From Patescibacteria group bacterium (GTDB taxonomy: Bacteria; Patescibacteriota; Minisyncoccia; Phycocordibacterales; UBA2100): a stretch of DNA of 32,653 bases. Below, in pieces: positions 21,956 to 29,855 of the stretch. The stretch's first letter is position 1. Each line of letters begins with the position of its first letter. Below the pieces are notes generated by a model, which worked only from the letters and a program-made list of their open reading frames with translations, had not been told where the DNA came from and did no database searches. The DNA lies in assembly GCA_021731295.1 (NCBI GenBank), contig JAKFXQ010000012.1, positions 1 through 32,653 on the forward strand, given 5' to 3'. Both the position numbers and the translations under genes were made by a program.

Positions 21956-23701
21956 ATGCTGTTACTCCTGACATCCTTCGTTGCAGGACTTCTGACGGTT
22001 CTGGCGCCGTGTATTCTTCCACTGCTTCCAGTAATCGTCGGTGGCTCTGTAGGTGCACACGGTAGCGGCGGCCGTCAACGTGTCTTCGTCATAGTCGGCA
22101 GTCTGGCAGTCTCGGTAATCCTCTTCACACTGCTGCTGAAGGCCTCTACAGCGCTCATCGGTATTCCACCAATGGTGTGGATGTGGCTCTCTGGGGGGAT
22201 TGTCATTCTTTTCGGCATCACGCTTCTGTTTCCCGGCCTGTGGGAACGTGTTCCGTTCCTCGCTAAGGCGAGTATCGCCGCTAATAAGGCAGTCGGGGCA
22301 GGACACACACGGCAGTCGTTTTTGGGCGATGTGCTTGTCGGAGCGGCGCTGGGACCAGTCTTCACGACCTGTTCACCGACGTACTTTATCGTTCTGGCTA
22401 CTGTGTTGCCCGTCAACTTCACACTCGGCATGGTCTATCTGCTCGCGTATGCCGGTGGACTTGCCCTCGCACTTATTGCGATCGGGCTGCTTGGGCAGAG
22501 GCTTGCGGATAAACTCGGCGTCCTCGCGAACCCACAGAGCGCCTTCAAACGCGGTCTTGGCATCATCTTTATTGCTGTTGGAATCATTGTAGGAACTGGA
22601 CTCGATAAAGATATTCAGGTACGTCTGCTCGACGCGGGATTCTTTGATGTCACCAAAGTAGAACAGTGGTTGTTGCGACAGGGAGAGGAGTCCGCCGAGC
22701 GGCCGACGGTACGTGAGCCGGTCATTATGGACGAAGGCCTTCGCACGGCGCGTAAAGCTGAACTGTATGAACGTGTTCCTGAAATAAAATCTCCCGCGGG
22801 ATTCATCAACACGCAGCCCCTGACGCTCGAACAGTTTCGTGGCAAGGTCGTTCTCCTCGACATTTGGACCTACAGTTGCATCAACTGTGTGCGCACAATT
22901 CCGTATCTGAATGCATGGCATACCGCATACGAGCAAGATGGTCTCGTCATTATCGGACTGCACACGCCGGAGTTCGCCTTTGAGAAAGAAATTGAGAATG
23001 TGCGATGGGCGGTAGAACAACTCGGTATCGAATATCCCGTCGTGCTCGATAACGACTACGCGACTTGGCGGGAGCTGGGCAACAATTTTTGGCCGCGAAA
23101 GTACCTGATAGATGTTGATGGCTTCATTGTGTACGATCATATTGGAGAGGGTGCCTATGAAGAGACAGAGATTGCCATCCAACAGGCACTGATGGAGCGT
23201 GCGGCGCTTCGCGGAGCCGAAGCAGATGCGAAGCGACCTGTCGCAACGGCTGTTGCCGCCGACGAGCGGCAGTATGCACACTCGCCTGAAATATACTTTG
23301 GCGCATGGCGCAACGAGCGTCTGGGCAACGGCGTGCCAGGACTTGTCGGCACGCGCGCGTATGAGCTACCGCAAATTCTAGAGCGCGACACACTGTATTT
23401 AGAAGGCATGTGGCAGACAACGGATGAATACGCATCAGGTGTCGCTCCCGCTCGTATACGTTTTGAGTACACGGGTAAGGACGTCTTTATGGTCGCGAGT
23501 GGGAATGGGGCGGTCGTGCGCGTTCTCGTAGACGGTCAGCCTATTTCGACGGCTGCCGGCGTAGACGTCGTGAACGGCGATTTACGGGTTACTGAAGAGC
23601 GCCTTTATCACATCATTGACGACGGCGCTCCGGGAGCGCACGTGCTAGAGCTACAGATTATCGAGGGGACGCTCGAGGCCTATACGTTTACCTTTGGATA
23701 G
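21956..23701 (+). CDS. DipZ-like protein: CcdA membrane domain, TlpA thioredoxin and C-terminal beta domain
   Basis: The 581-residue protein begins with a six-helix CcdA/DsbD-type membrane domain (about 1-225) whose redox Cys are Cys19 in LAPCILPLLP and Cys139 in FTTCSPTYF. A TlpA/ResA-like thioredoxin follows at about 280-420, with LLDIWTYSCINCVRTIPYL (Cys308 and Cys311). The last 150 residues (about 430-581) form a beta domain as in mycobacterial DipZ. CcdA passes electrons from cytoplasmic thioredoxin outward, and TlpA domains reduce exported disulfides. With the thioredoxin upstream it forms a complete exported redox route. The gene ends just before a bidirectional terminator. Confidence 0.9.
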   Translation: MLLLLTSFVAGLLTVLAPCILPLLPVIVGGSVGAHGSGGRQRVFVIVGSLAVSVILFTLLLKASTALIGIPPMVWMWLSGGIVILFGITLLFPGLWERVPFLAKASIAANKAVGAGHTRQSFLGDVLVGAALGPVFTTCSPTYFIVLATVLPVNFTLGMVYLLAYAGGLALALIAIGLLGQRLADKLGVLANPQSAFKRGLGIIFIAVGIIVGTGLDKDIQVRLLDAGFFDVTKVEQWLLRQGEESAERPTVREPVIMDEGLRTARKAELYERVPEIKSPAGFINTQPLTLEQFRGKVVLLDIWTYSCINCVRTIPYLNAWHTAYEQDGLVIIGLHTPEFAFEKEIENVRWAVEQLGIEYPVVLDNDYATWRELGNNFWPRKYLIDVDGFIVYDHIGEGAYEETEIAIQQALMERAALRGAEADAKRPVATAVAADERQYAHSPEIYFGAWRNERLGNGVPGLVGTRAYELPQILERDTLYLEGMWQTTDEYASGVAPARIRFEYTGKDVFMVASGNGAVVRVLVDGQPISTAAGVDVVNGDLRVTEERLYHIIDDGAPGAHVLELQIIEGTLEAYTFTFG

Positions 23702-23703
23702 CG

Positions 23704-23727
23704 AAGGGCAGCCGTGTGGCTGCCCTT
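23704..23727. terminator. bidirectional terminator hairpin
   Basis: AAGGGCAGCC and GGCTGCCCTT pair around GTGT, between the convergent DipZ-like and 23955 genes. Confidence 0.82.
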
Positions 23728-23739
23728 GCCCGTCCCGCG

Positions 23740-23955
23740 TTAGCGGACTTGGCGTATGGAGAGCTCGTAGCGTCTGCCGCGAGCGTGGATGACGATTGTC
23801 TCGTCGGTACTCGCGCCGGCCTCAACGCCGATGCCGAAGCTTGAGTGATGAATAGCTGCTCGGATTTGCTGCATGACCACGCTCTGATGGTCTCGTTCGT
23901 CGGCGGGAAGCTCAACGAGCCGCCCACGGTCGCTCATTGCACTCAGTGAAGACAT
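23740..23955 (-). CDS. small unrecognised protein in a cassette
   Basis: The 71-residue product (MSSLSAMSDRGRLVELPADE) is soluble with no signal peptide. Its second half, ETIVIHARGRRYELSIRQVR, reads as two strands. No family is recognised. GGAGG five bases before the ATG at 23955 fixes the start, so the upstream Met at 23967 is unlikely. The frame ends just before the shared terminator. It belongs to the group of small Shine-Dalgarno-led genes in this window. Confidence 0.62.
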   Translation of the reverse strand: MSSLSAMSDRGRLVELPADERDHQSVVMQQIRAAIHHSSFGIGVEAGASTDETIVIHARGRRYELSIRQVR

Positions 23956-24051
23956 GGTGTCCTCCAATTCGATGCACGTTGGTCAGCCCAACATGCGTAC
24001 GGTCCCACACAAGTGCGGACTGCGCAACTCGACAAGCCTGGTCATGCCTCG

Positions 24052-24057
24052 TATCCT
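24052..24057 (+). promoter_or_regulatory. -10 box, leaderless spacing
   Basis: TATCCT ends six bases before the ATG at 24064, and supports that start over the upstream ATG at 24013. Confidence 0.5.
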
Positions 24058-24063
24058 GTGCGA

Positions 24064-25290
24064 ATGTCATATATGCCGCCCAAGCAGATATTAGAAAGGT
24101 ATGCGGATGTGCTGGTGAGGTTTGCGCTTAACAGCGGCAAGGGGATAAAAAAAGGAGAGGTCGTGCACCTCAACGCCACGGAGTCAGCAAAGCCGCTCTT
24201 TCTTGAAACGCGAAACGCAATTCTGCGCGCAGGTGGTCATGTGATCGCCAACTTTCTCCCGGACGGGACGTCGGACAGACGCTCGATTTCGAGAGAGTTC
24301 TACGAAATTGCACAGCCACATCAAATAGAGTGGTTTCCGAAAAAATATGTGCGCGGTTTGGTGGACCAGATAGACCACTCCATCCACATTTTGGCTCAAT
24401 CCAACCCGCATGAACTGAAAGGAGTAGATCCAAAGAAAATCATGACGCGTGGTCGCGCGTGGAAGCCATTCCGCGATTGGGAGAACGTAAAGGAACGTCA
24501 CGGCAAGTTCACGTGGACCATCGCGCTCTATGGCACAGCCGCCATGGCAAAGGAGGCCGGTATGAGTGAGAAGGAGTATTGGAAGCAAATCATCCAAGCG
24601 TGCTTTCTCGATGATAAGGACCCGATAAAGCGCTGGCGCGAAGTATTTGCGATGGTTGAGAAATATCGCAAGAAGATGAACGCGCTCGCGCCGAAAGTTG
24701 AACGCCTTCACATGACAGGAGCGGACGTGGACTTATGGATTACCCCTGGGGAGAAACGTCAGTGGCTCGGCGGATCGGGACGCAATATTCCATCGTTTGA
24801 AATTTTCACGTCGCCCGACTGGCGCGGTACAAACGGCTGGATACGGTTTAACCAGCCGCTGTACCGGTACGGAGCCAAGATTACCGGCATCCAGCTGTGG
24901 TTTAAGGATGGCAGAGTTGTGAAATCAAGTGCGAAGACAAACGAAAAGCTGCTGAAAGAGATGATAGCGACTCCGGGCGCCGACAAAGTGGGTGAGTACT
25001 CGCTCACAGACCGACGATGCTCGCGCATCACCAAGTTCATGGCAGAGACACTCTATGATGAGAACATGGGCGGCCCCTTTGGGAACTCGCACATCGCTCT
25101 CGGCATGGCGTACAAAGATACGTGCACGGGACCCATTGCAAAGATGACCGAAAAACAGTTTGCCAACATGGGCTTCAACGACTCGTCTGTGCACACCGAC
25201 ATCATAACGACGACGGATCGCACCGTAACCGCGCACCTCAAAGACGGCTCTCAGAAGGTTATCTACAAAAAGGGTCAGTTCACGTTGTAG
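24064..25290 (+). CDS. M29-family aminopeptidase
   Basis: The 408-residue cytosolic protein matches the thermophilic aminopeptidase family M29. The metal-site blocks are visible: SGRNIPSFEIFTSPDW (first Glu), VGEYSLTDRRCSRI (second Glu region), ENMGGPFGNSHIALGMAY and SVHTDIITTT with the His/Asp pair near the C-terminus. M29 enzymes release N-terminal residues from peptides using two metal ions. Peptide use would fit a host-dependent CPR cell, though that link is inference. The ATG at 24073 is a close alternative start. Confidence 0.88.
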   Translation: MSYMPPKQILERYADVLVRFALNSGKGIKKGEVVHLNATESAKPLFLETRNAILRAGGHVIANFLPDGTSDRRSISREFYEIAQPHQIEWFPKKYVRGLVDQIDHSIHILAQSNPHELKGVDPKKIMTRGRAWKPFRDWENVKERHGKFTWTIALYGTAAMAKEAGMSEKEYWKQIIQACFLDDKDPIKRWREVFAMVEKYRKKMNALAPKVERLHMTGADVDLWITPGEKRQWLGGSGRNIPSFEIFTSPDWRGTNGWIRFNQPLYRYGAKITGIQLWFKDGRVVKSSAKTNEKLLKEMIATPGADKVGEYSLTDRRCSRITKFMAETLYDENMGGPFGNSHIALGMAYKDTCTGPIAKMTEKQFANMGFNDSSVHTDIITTTDRTVTAHLKDGSQKVIYKKGQFTL

Positions 25291-25302
25291 TCGTCCGCGT
25301 GG

Positions 25303-25308
25303 TAGGCT
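25303..25308 (+). promoter_or_regulatory. -10 box, leaderless spacing
   Basis: TAGGCT ends six bases before the ATG at 25315; the hexamer is weak. Confidence 0.4.
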
Positions 25309-25314
25309 ACGCGA

Positions 25315-25962
25315 ATGAAACTCGTCTACTTTGTCAGACACGCGGAGTCTGAAGGAAACATCGGCCTGCATTTCCAGGGACATCACACATCGCTTACTGA
25401 GAAGGGCATGGCGCAAGCACGACACGTAGCGCTGCGTGCGAAAAATCTCGACATTGCCGCGCTCGTTTCGAGCCCAATGGTTCGTGCTATGGATACCGCG
25501 AAAGTTATAGGCGAGGAGATTGGTCTCGTGCCCGAGAGCTGTGAACATGTCTCTGAACGCCGACGACCGTCGCGTATTATCGGTACGGCAATGTCTGATA
25601 CAGAGGCCAAAGTACTCAACGACACGTGGACAGAGAGCCTCTTTACGGGAGGGGCTCGTGTGGAAGACGGCGAGAACTACGACGATATATATCTGCGCTC
25701 TGGAAAGGCATTGTCGTTCCTCGCGGAGCATCCGGCGGAGTCATTGCTTGTGGTCACACATGGGTTCTTTCTCTGTTTTCTTTTGGCGCGCGCCATGCAT
25801 GGCGATGCACTCACTCCTGACATCGCTCGTAGAGTCTTCACTACGTTCCACACAAGTAATACCGGCATCACGCTCATGAGGCAGGGTGGGCGCTGGTCCG
25901 AATGGGAAGTCATCATCTGGAACGACCACGCGCATCTGGGCGAGTTGCAATCGACGAGATAG
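25315..25962 (+). CDS. histidine phosphatase family protein
   Basis: The 215-residue protein carries the phosphoglycerate mutase-like signature: VYFVRHAESEGN with the phospho-accepting His, SSPMVRAMDTAKVI, and LLVVTHGFFLCFLL with the second catalytic His. It is soluble. Members dephosphorylate many small molecules or act as mutases; the substrate cannot be read from sequence. It starts 24 bp after the M29 gene and may be co-transcribed or use its own weak -10. Confidence 0.88.
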   Translation: MKLVYFVRHAESEGNIGLHFQGHHTSLTEKGMAQARHVALRAKNLDIAALVSSPMVRAMDTAKVIGEEIGLVPESCEHVSERRRPSRIIGTAMSDTEAKVLNDTWTESLFTGGARVEDGENYDDIYLRSGKALSFLAEHPAESLLVVTHGFFLCFLLARAMHGDALTPDIARRVFTTFHTSNTGITLMRQGGRWSEWEVIIWNDHAHLGELQSTR

Positions 25963-25972
25963 GGTGTACTGT
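25945..25972 (+). promoter_or_regulatory. promoter of pyrB
   Basis: TTGCAA and TACTGT are 16 bp apart, and the -10 ends nine bases before the ATG. The boxes lie inside the 3' end of the phosphatase gene. Confidence 0.5.
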
Positions 25973-25981
25973 GTATTTTTA

Positions 25982-26881
25982 ATGCTTCCCCACATCATAG
26001 AGACGCAGCAGTTCGATAAAGAACTACTGACGAAGGTTTTTGATACGGCAACACATTTAGAGAGTACTCGCGATGATTCGCTGCACGGTAAGATTCTCGC
26101 ATCACTCTTTTTTGAGCCATCAACGCGCACTCGTTTTTCGTTTGAATCGGCCATGTACCGTTTGGGCGGACATGTCATCACCGCGGAAAATGCGAACGAG
26201 TTCTCTTCCGCCTCGAAGGGCGAGACACTCGAGGACACTATCCGTGTCATGAGCACGTACGCAGACGTGATCATCTTGCGCCACCCAGAGATTGGTTCGG
26301 CCGAGCGCGCGGCAGCAGTGTCGTCAGTACCGGTTATAAATGCAGGGGATGGCGCAGGTCAGCACCCGACGCAGGCGCTCTTGGACATCTACACCATCAA
26401 GCGCGAACTGGGCAGACTGGACGACATCCACGTAGCGATAGTTGGTGACGTACGTTTCTATCGGGCGGCTCGCTCGCTTGCGTATCTCTTGGGTAAGTAC
26501 GAAAAAGTGCACTTGTCGCTCGTATCAGCGCCCGAATTACGGATGAGCGAGGAAATGAAGACGTATTTAGATAAACATGGCGTCACCTATGAAGAGACCG
26601 ACACGCTCGATGGGGTCATGAAAACGGCAGACGTCATATATCAGACGCGTGTGCAGAAAGAGCGTCTCACGCCGGAGGTCTACGCACAGACCAACGGTAA
26701 GTACGTCATTACGCGCGAGCGCGCCGACTCGATGAAGGAGGGAGGCATCATCATCCATCCACTGCCTCGGGTTGGCGAAATTTCGGCTGAAGTGGATGAC
26801 TCACCTCATGCAGTCTACTTCCGACAAGTGCGCTATGGACTCATGGTGCGCATGGCCCTGTTGCATCTTCTCTTTGCATGA
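25982..26881 (+). CDS. pyrB: aspartate carbamoyltransferase catalytic subunit
   Basis: The 299-residue protein has the carbamoyl-phosphate site [21 protein letters not shown], the motif [20 protein letters not shown], and the late HPLPRVGEI block with the aspartate-site residues. It catalyses the first committed step of pyrimidine synthesis. No other pyr gene is in the window, so the pathway cannot be judged complete. The track's start at 25886 runs through the previous gene; the ATG at 25982 begins the family N-terminus. Its stop overlaps the msrB start (ATGA), so the two are coupled. Confidence 0.93.
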   Translation: MLPHIIETQQFDKELLTKVFDTATHLESTRDDSLHGKILASLFFEPSTRTRFSFESAMYRLGGHVITAENANEFSSASKGETLEDTIRVMSTYADVIILRHPEIGSAERAAAVSSVPVINAGDGAGQHPTQALLDIYTIKRELGRLDDIHVAIVGDVRFYRAARSLAYLLGKYEKVHLSLVSAPELRMSEEMKTYLDKHGVTYEETDTLDGVMKTADVIYQTRVQKERLTPEVYAQTNGKYVITRERADSMKEGGIIIHPLPRVGEISAEVDDSPHAVYFRQVRYGLMVRMALLHLLFA

Positions 26882-27264
26882 CCGACGATTCCCACCTCAC
26901 TCCCGAGCAGATTCGCGTGATGCGCGAGAAGGGTACCGAAGCGCCCTTTACAGGCAAGCTGCTGCACGAAGATCGCGACGGCATGTTTCGGTGCGCCTCG
27001 TGCCGCACGCCGCTGTTTTCTTCAGATACCAAGTTTGATTCTGGAACTGGCTGGCCATCGTTTGATGCAGCGCTGCCGGGGGCAGTAGAGTACGTCCGCG
27101 ACGACTCGCACGGTATGGAGCGAACCGAAGTGGTGTGCGCGACCTGCAAAGCACACTTAGGGCACGTATTTAATGACGGGCCAACGGCTACCGGTAAGCG
27201 CTACTGCCTCAACTCTGTGTGTCTGGATTTTGAGACTAAGGAGGGCGGCACAGCGTCAGTGTGA
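26878..27264 (+). CDS. msrB: peptide-methionine (R)-S-oxide reductase
   Basis: The 128-residue protein is a complete MsrB. It has two CxxC zinc motifs ([10 protein letters not shown] and [13 protein letters not shown]), [10 protein letters not shown], and [12 protein letters not shown] with the catalytic Cys. It reduces methionine-R-sulfoxide, using thioredoxin. No signal peptide is present, so it is cytosolic. It overlaps the pyrB stop by four bases. Its last nine bases overlap the end of the convergent ZIP gene, leaving no room for a terminator. Functionally it suits a region with a Met-rich redox protein, but that link is inference. Confidence 0.95.
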   Translation: MTDDSHLTPEQIRVMREKGTEAPFTGKLLHEDRDGMFRCASCRTPLFSSDTKFDSGTGWPSFDAALPGAVEYVRDDSHGMERTEVVCATCKAHLGHVFNDGPTATGKRYCLNSVCLDFETKEGGTASV

Positions 27265-28086
27265 CGACCGCTCGGAGAGCAGATGAACCGCGAGCCCCTC
27301 TTGAATTTCGGCGTCATCTTCCTCATGAGGCGTCAGTGTTTGCGCGGTCATCATGAGCGCTACGCCAAGTGTGGCAGCGATTACGTGGAGCAGGGGGCTA
27401 CCGCCTTTACGCGCCGACTGAACCGCGTGCGGAATCAGGTCCTGTAGAAGAATTGCCAAGAATCCACCCGCGGCAATTCCGGCAAACAGTACGGCAATTT
27501 CATGCGCCGATGAGAGGAATGCGGCGATAGCGACGCCAATAAATATCGTAGATGCAGACGCGAGATTGCGCGAGAGTGCCTGCCACGTGCCGTAGCCTGC
27601 CTCACGAAGAACGAAGTACTCGGAAATCTCTTGAACGAGCTCGTGAACGACGATGCCTATCGTTGCCGCAATGCCAATCGGCACGCTGACTGCGTACGAT
27701 GCCACGAGCAGTACACCGTCACCGACGTTGTGTATGGCGTCGGCCAGGAGTACGCGGCGACCATCAATAGGGGAGTGTTCGTGATCGTGCGTCGTGTCAT
27801 GGTGGTGATGGTGATGCGCTTCGGGGATGAGGTGATGGAGTGCCTGCATGAGTGCCGCGCCAAAGAGCACGGAGCCTGCGACGAGTGCGAACGAATCGCT
27901 CTCATGCAACGACTCTTCAAGCAGGTGATAGACCACAAGCAGAAATACGCCGCCCGAGAATGATGCCAGGTACTTTAAGTTTTTATGCATGAATCCTCCC
28001 AGAAATCCCGCGGAGAAGAGCACACCACTTAATGACACCAGTGCGACAATGAGAGCCGCGCCAAGTGCCCACAAAATCGATTCCAT
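27256..28086 (-). CDS. ZIP-family metal transporter
   Basis: The 276-residue protein has about eight membrane helices and the ZIP metal-path motifs [14 protein letters not shown] and [11 protein letters not shown]. Between helices 3 and 4 lies a His-rich loop ([15 protein letters not shown]) typical of zinc or broad divalent transporters. It moves metal into the cytoplasm. The ATG at 28086 lies six bases after its -10; the track's extra Met at 28107 is upstream of the promoter. It is divergent from the Fur-family regulator, with which it shares a -35 element, so repression by that regulator is likely. Confidence 0.92.
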   Translation of the reverse strand: MESILWALGAALIVALVSLSGVLFSAGFLGGFMHKNLKYLASFSGGVFLLVVYHLLEESLHESDSFALVAGSVLFGAALMQALHHLIPEAHHHHHHDTTHDHEHSPIDGRRVLLADAIHNVGDGVLLVASYAVSVPIGIAATIGIVVHELVQEISEYFVLREAGYGTWQALSRNLASASTIFIGVAIAAFLSSAHEIAVLFAGIAAGGFLAILLQDLIPHAVQSARKGGSPLLHVIAATLGVALMMTAQTLTPHEEDDAEIQEGLAVHLLSERSSH

Positions 28087-28148
28087 GTGGGCACTATACG
28101 CACTCACCCATTATTTGCAAGTGATTTGCATATACGTATACTGGGGAT
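28087..28148. promoter_or_regulatory. divergent ZIP/Fur promoter with one shared palindromic -35
   Basis: TTGCAA at 28115-28120 is self-complementary. On the plus strand it is 16 bp from TATACT (28137-28142), which ends six bases before the Fur-family ATG. On the minus strand it is 16 bp from TATAGT (plus-strand 28093-28098), which ends six bases before the ZIP ATG. The direct repeats ATTTGCAAG and ATTTGCATA around 28113-28132 are candidate Fur/Zur binding half-sites. Confidence 0.78.
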
Positions 28149-28550
28149 ATGTCTGACATTGAAGCGACGTTACGAAATGGAGGTATTCGAGTCACCGAAG
28201 CGAGGCGGGTACTGCTGAGACATCTACGAGCGGTCGGTAAGGCCCAAACGGTGCAAGAATTGCACGATGCCGTTGGTGGAGATTTGGTAACGATATACCG
28301 CACGGTCGCGCTGTTTGTCGCTCACGGTCTCCTGCGCGAAATCAAACTCGCCGGCACCGCCGTTCTGTATGAGGATGCGTTGCTGGATCATCACCACCAT
28401 GCGATTTGCACGGGCTGTGGCGTTGTCGCCGAGTTGCCCGAATGCGACGTTGCTCGTCACCAGATACCCGCACCTAAGGTGCCGGGATTTCGAGTCATTA
28501 CTGCCCATACATTAGAATATGCGGGACTCTGCGTGCGGTGTGGTGCATAG
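28149..28550 (+). CDS. Fur-family metal-responsive regulator (Zur-like by context)
   Basis: The 133-residue protein has a winged-helix domain (GIRVTEARRVLLRHLRAVGKAQTVQEL, then VTIYRTVALFVAHGLL). The metal domain has LLDHHHHAICTGCGVVAEL and a C-terminal CVRCGA, which give the structural Cys4 zinc site and His metal sensor. It should repress when metal-loaded. The divergent ZIP gene suggests a zinc (Zur) role, but iron or manganese cannot be excluded. The shared promoter would let one bound dimer block both genes. Confidence 0.92.
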   Translation: MSDIEATLRNGGIRVTEARRVLLRHLRAVGKAQTVQELHDAVGGDLVTIYRTVALFVAHGLLREIKLAGTAVLYEDALLDHHHHAICTGCGVVAELPECDVARHQIPAPKVPGFRVITAHTLEYAGLCVRCGA

Positions 28551-28552
28551 CG

Positions 28553-28558
28553 TATACT
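28553..28558 (+). promoter_or_regulatory. -10 box, leaderless spacing
   Basis: TATACT ends six bases before the ATG at 28565. The same hexamer and spacing are used by the Fur-family gene. Confidence 0.6.
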
Positions 28559-28564
28559 CGCGGT

Positions 28565-29671
28565 ATGCACGGCCTAGTCATTGGGGCACTTCTGCTTGTA
28601 CCTGCCACTGTATCGGCACAGGAACTCGCTGTTGATCACAGCGAGGTCATGCGTGCCGAAGTAACTCGTGTCGTATCGCAGGAAGTGGGCCCTGTACCGG
28701 GCACTGACCTCCAGGTGCTTTTTCAGGATCTTGAAGCACGAATTGTGAGCGGCTCACTCTCCGGTCAGCGTATTACACTGGAAAACGACCATCTGGAGCT
28801 GCGCGAGGGAGATGTATTCTATCTGCGCCACACGAAGGACGGGGTATCGGGCGCGGACTATTACACGGTGCTCGAACCGTATCGAATACCACAGCTTATC
28901 TGGCTTACACTCGCGTTTGTGCTCGTCACCGTCATCTTTGGGGGCCTGCAAGGCGCTCGCGGCATACTGTCGCTGATTGCCAGCATCGCTTTCATCATGT
29001 ACGTCCTCTTGCCGGCAATGCTTGCCGGCTACTCACCAGTGCTCGTTTCGGTCTTCGCGGCCTCGGCCATCGTTATACTGGGTTCATACATCACGCACGG
29101 GTTTAGTCGTATGACCTCGACTGCCGTCGCCGGCATGGTCATCACCATTGGCGCAACCGGCCTACTCTCATACGGTGCCATTGTCTGGACGCGCATGACC
29201 GGAGGGGTCGCTGAAGCGTCGACATACCTACTCCTCAATTCACGCGGAGAGCTGGACCTAGCCGGCTTGTTTCTCGGGGGCATCCTCATCGGACTCCTTG
29301 GCGTTCTCTATGACGCGGCCATAGGCCAAGCGGTGGCTGTTGAGGAACTTAAACGTGCCGACCCTGACGCTTCGACAAAGCATATCTTCACCAGAGCACT
29401 TCGAATAGGGAGGGAACACATAGGCGCACTCGTCAATACGCTCGCCATTGCCTACGTCGGCGCATCCTTACCGCTACTTCTCTTTTTCTACGGCACAGAA
29501 TCTTCCAGTATTCTTGAAATCGTAAACAGAGAGATATTCAGTTCAGAAATTGTACGCATTCTGGTCTCATCTATCGGCGTTATTGTCGTCGTCCCCGTTA
29601 CCACCATAATCGCGGCCCATTTCCTCGCTGTTTCCGGCACACAGAGTCATAAAGGACACTCGCATTCCTGA
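28565..29671 (+). CDS. YibE/F-family membrane protein
   Basis: The 368-residue protein has a signal-like first helix (HGLVIGALLLVPATVSA). An extracytoplasmic strand-rich domain follows (about 20-110, with HLELREGDVFYLRH), then a membrane part of seven or eight helices. The YibE/F core includes FGGLQGARGILSLIASI, LLGVLYDAAIGQAVAVEEL and GREHIGALVNTLAIAYVGASLPLLLFF. The family is widespread and its function unproven. The C-terminus is His-rich (SHKGHSHS). It starts 14 bp after the regulator with its own leaderless promoter. Confidence 0.87.
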   Translation: MHGLVIGALLLVPATVSAQELAVDHSEVMRAEVTRVVSQEVGPVPGTDLQVLFQDLEARIVSGSLSGQRITLENDHLELREGDVFYLRHTKDGVSGADYYTVLEPYRIPQLIWLTLAFVLVTVIFGGLQGARGILSLIASIAFIMYVLLPAMLAGYSPVLVSVFAASAIVILGSYITHGFSRMTSTAVAGMVITIGATGLLSYGAIVWTRMTGGVAEASTYLLLNSRGELDLAGLFLGGILIGLLGVLYDAAIGQAVAVEELKRADPDASTKHIFTRALRIGREHIGALVNTLAIAYVGASLPLLLFFYGTESSSILEIVNREIFSSEIVRILVSSIGVIVVVPVTTIIAAHFLAVSGTQSHKGHSHS

Positions 29672-29855
29672 TGTCCGTTACTGTCCGATAGTCTACTGAG
29701 TCGCGAATGCCTGCCCAAAATGGTGCGCCGTGCGTTGACACGCAGGGTGCGCCGTGTCACGTAGGCCCATAGCGCCTTGATGCGACTGTCGTGCGCGTAT
29801 AGCATGCGGTAAGCGAGCTCTCTCCAGATTACTTTATAAATTATAGGTAACTCAT
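29672..29855. other. intergenic region with short repeats
   Basis: No gene is seen here. GGTGCGCCGTG occurs twice, at 29722-29732 and 29746-29756. TGACACG and CGTGTCA form arms at 29736-29742 and 29753-29759. An AT-rich stretch with TATAAA and TATAGG (29835-29847) sits eight or more bases before the next ATG and is the likely -10 region. Confidence 0.5.
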
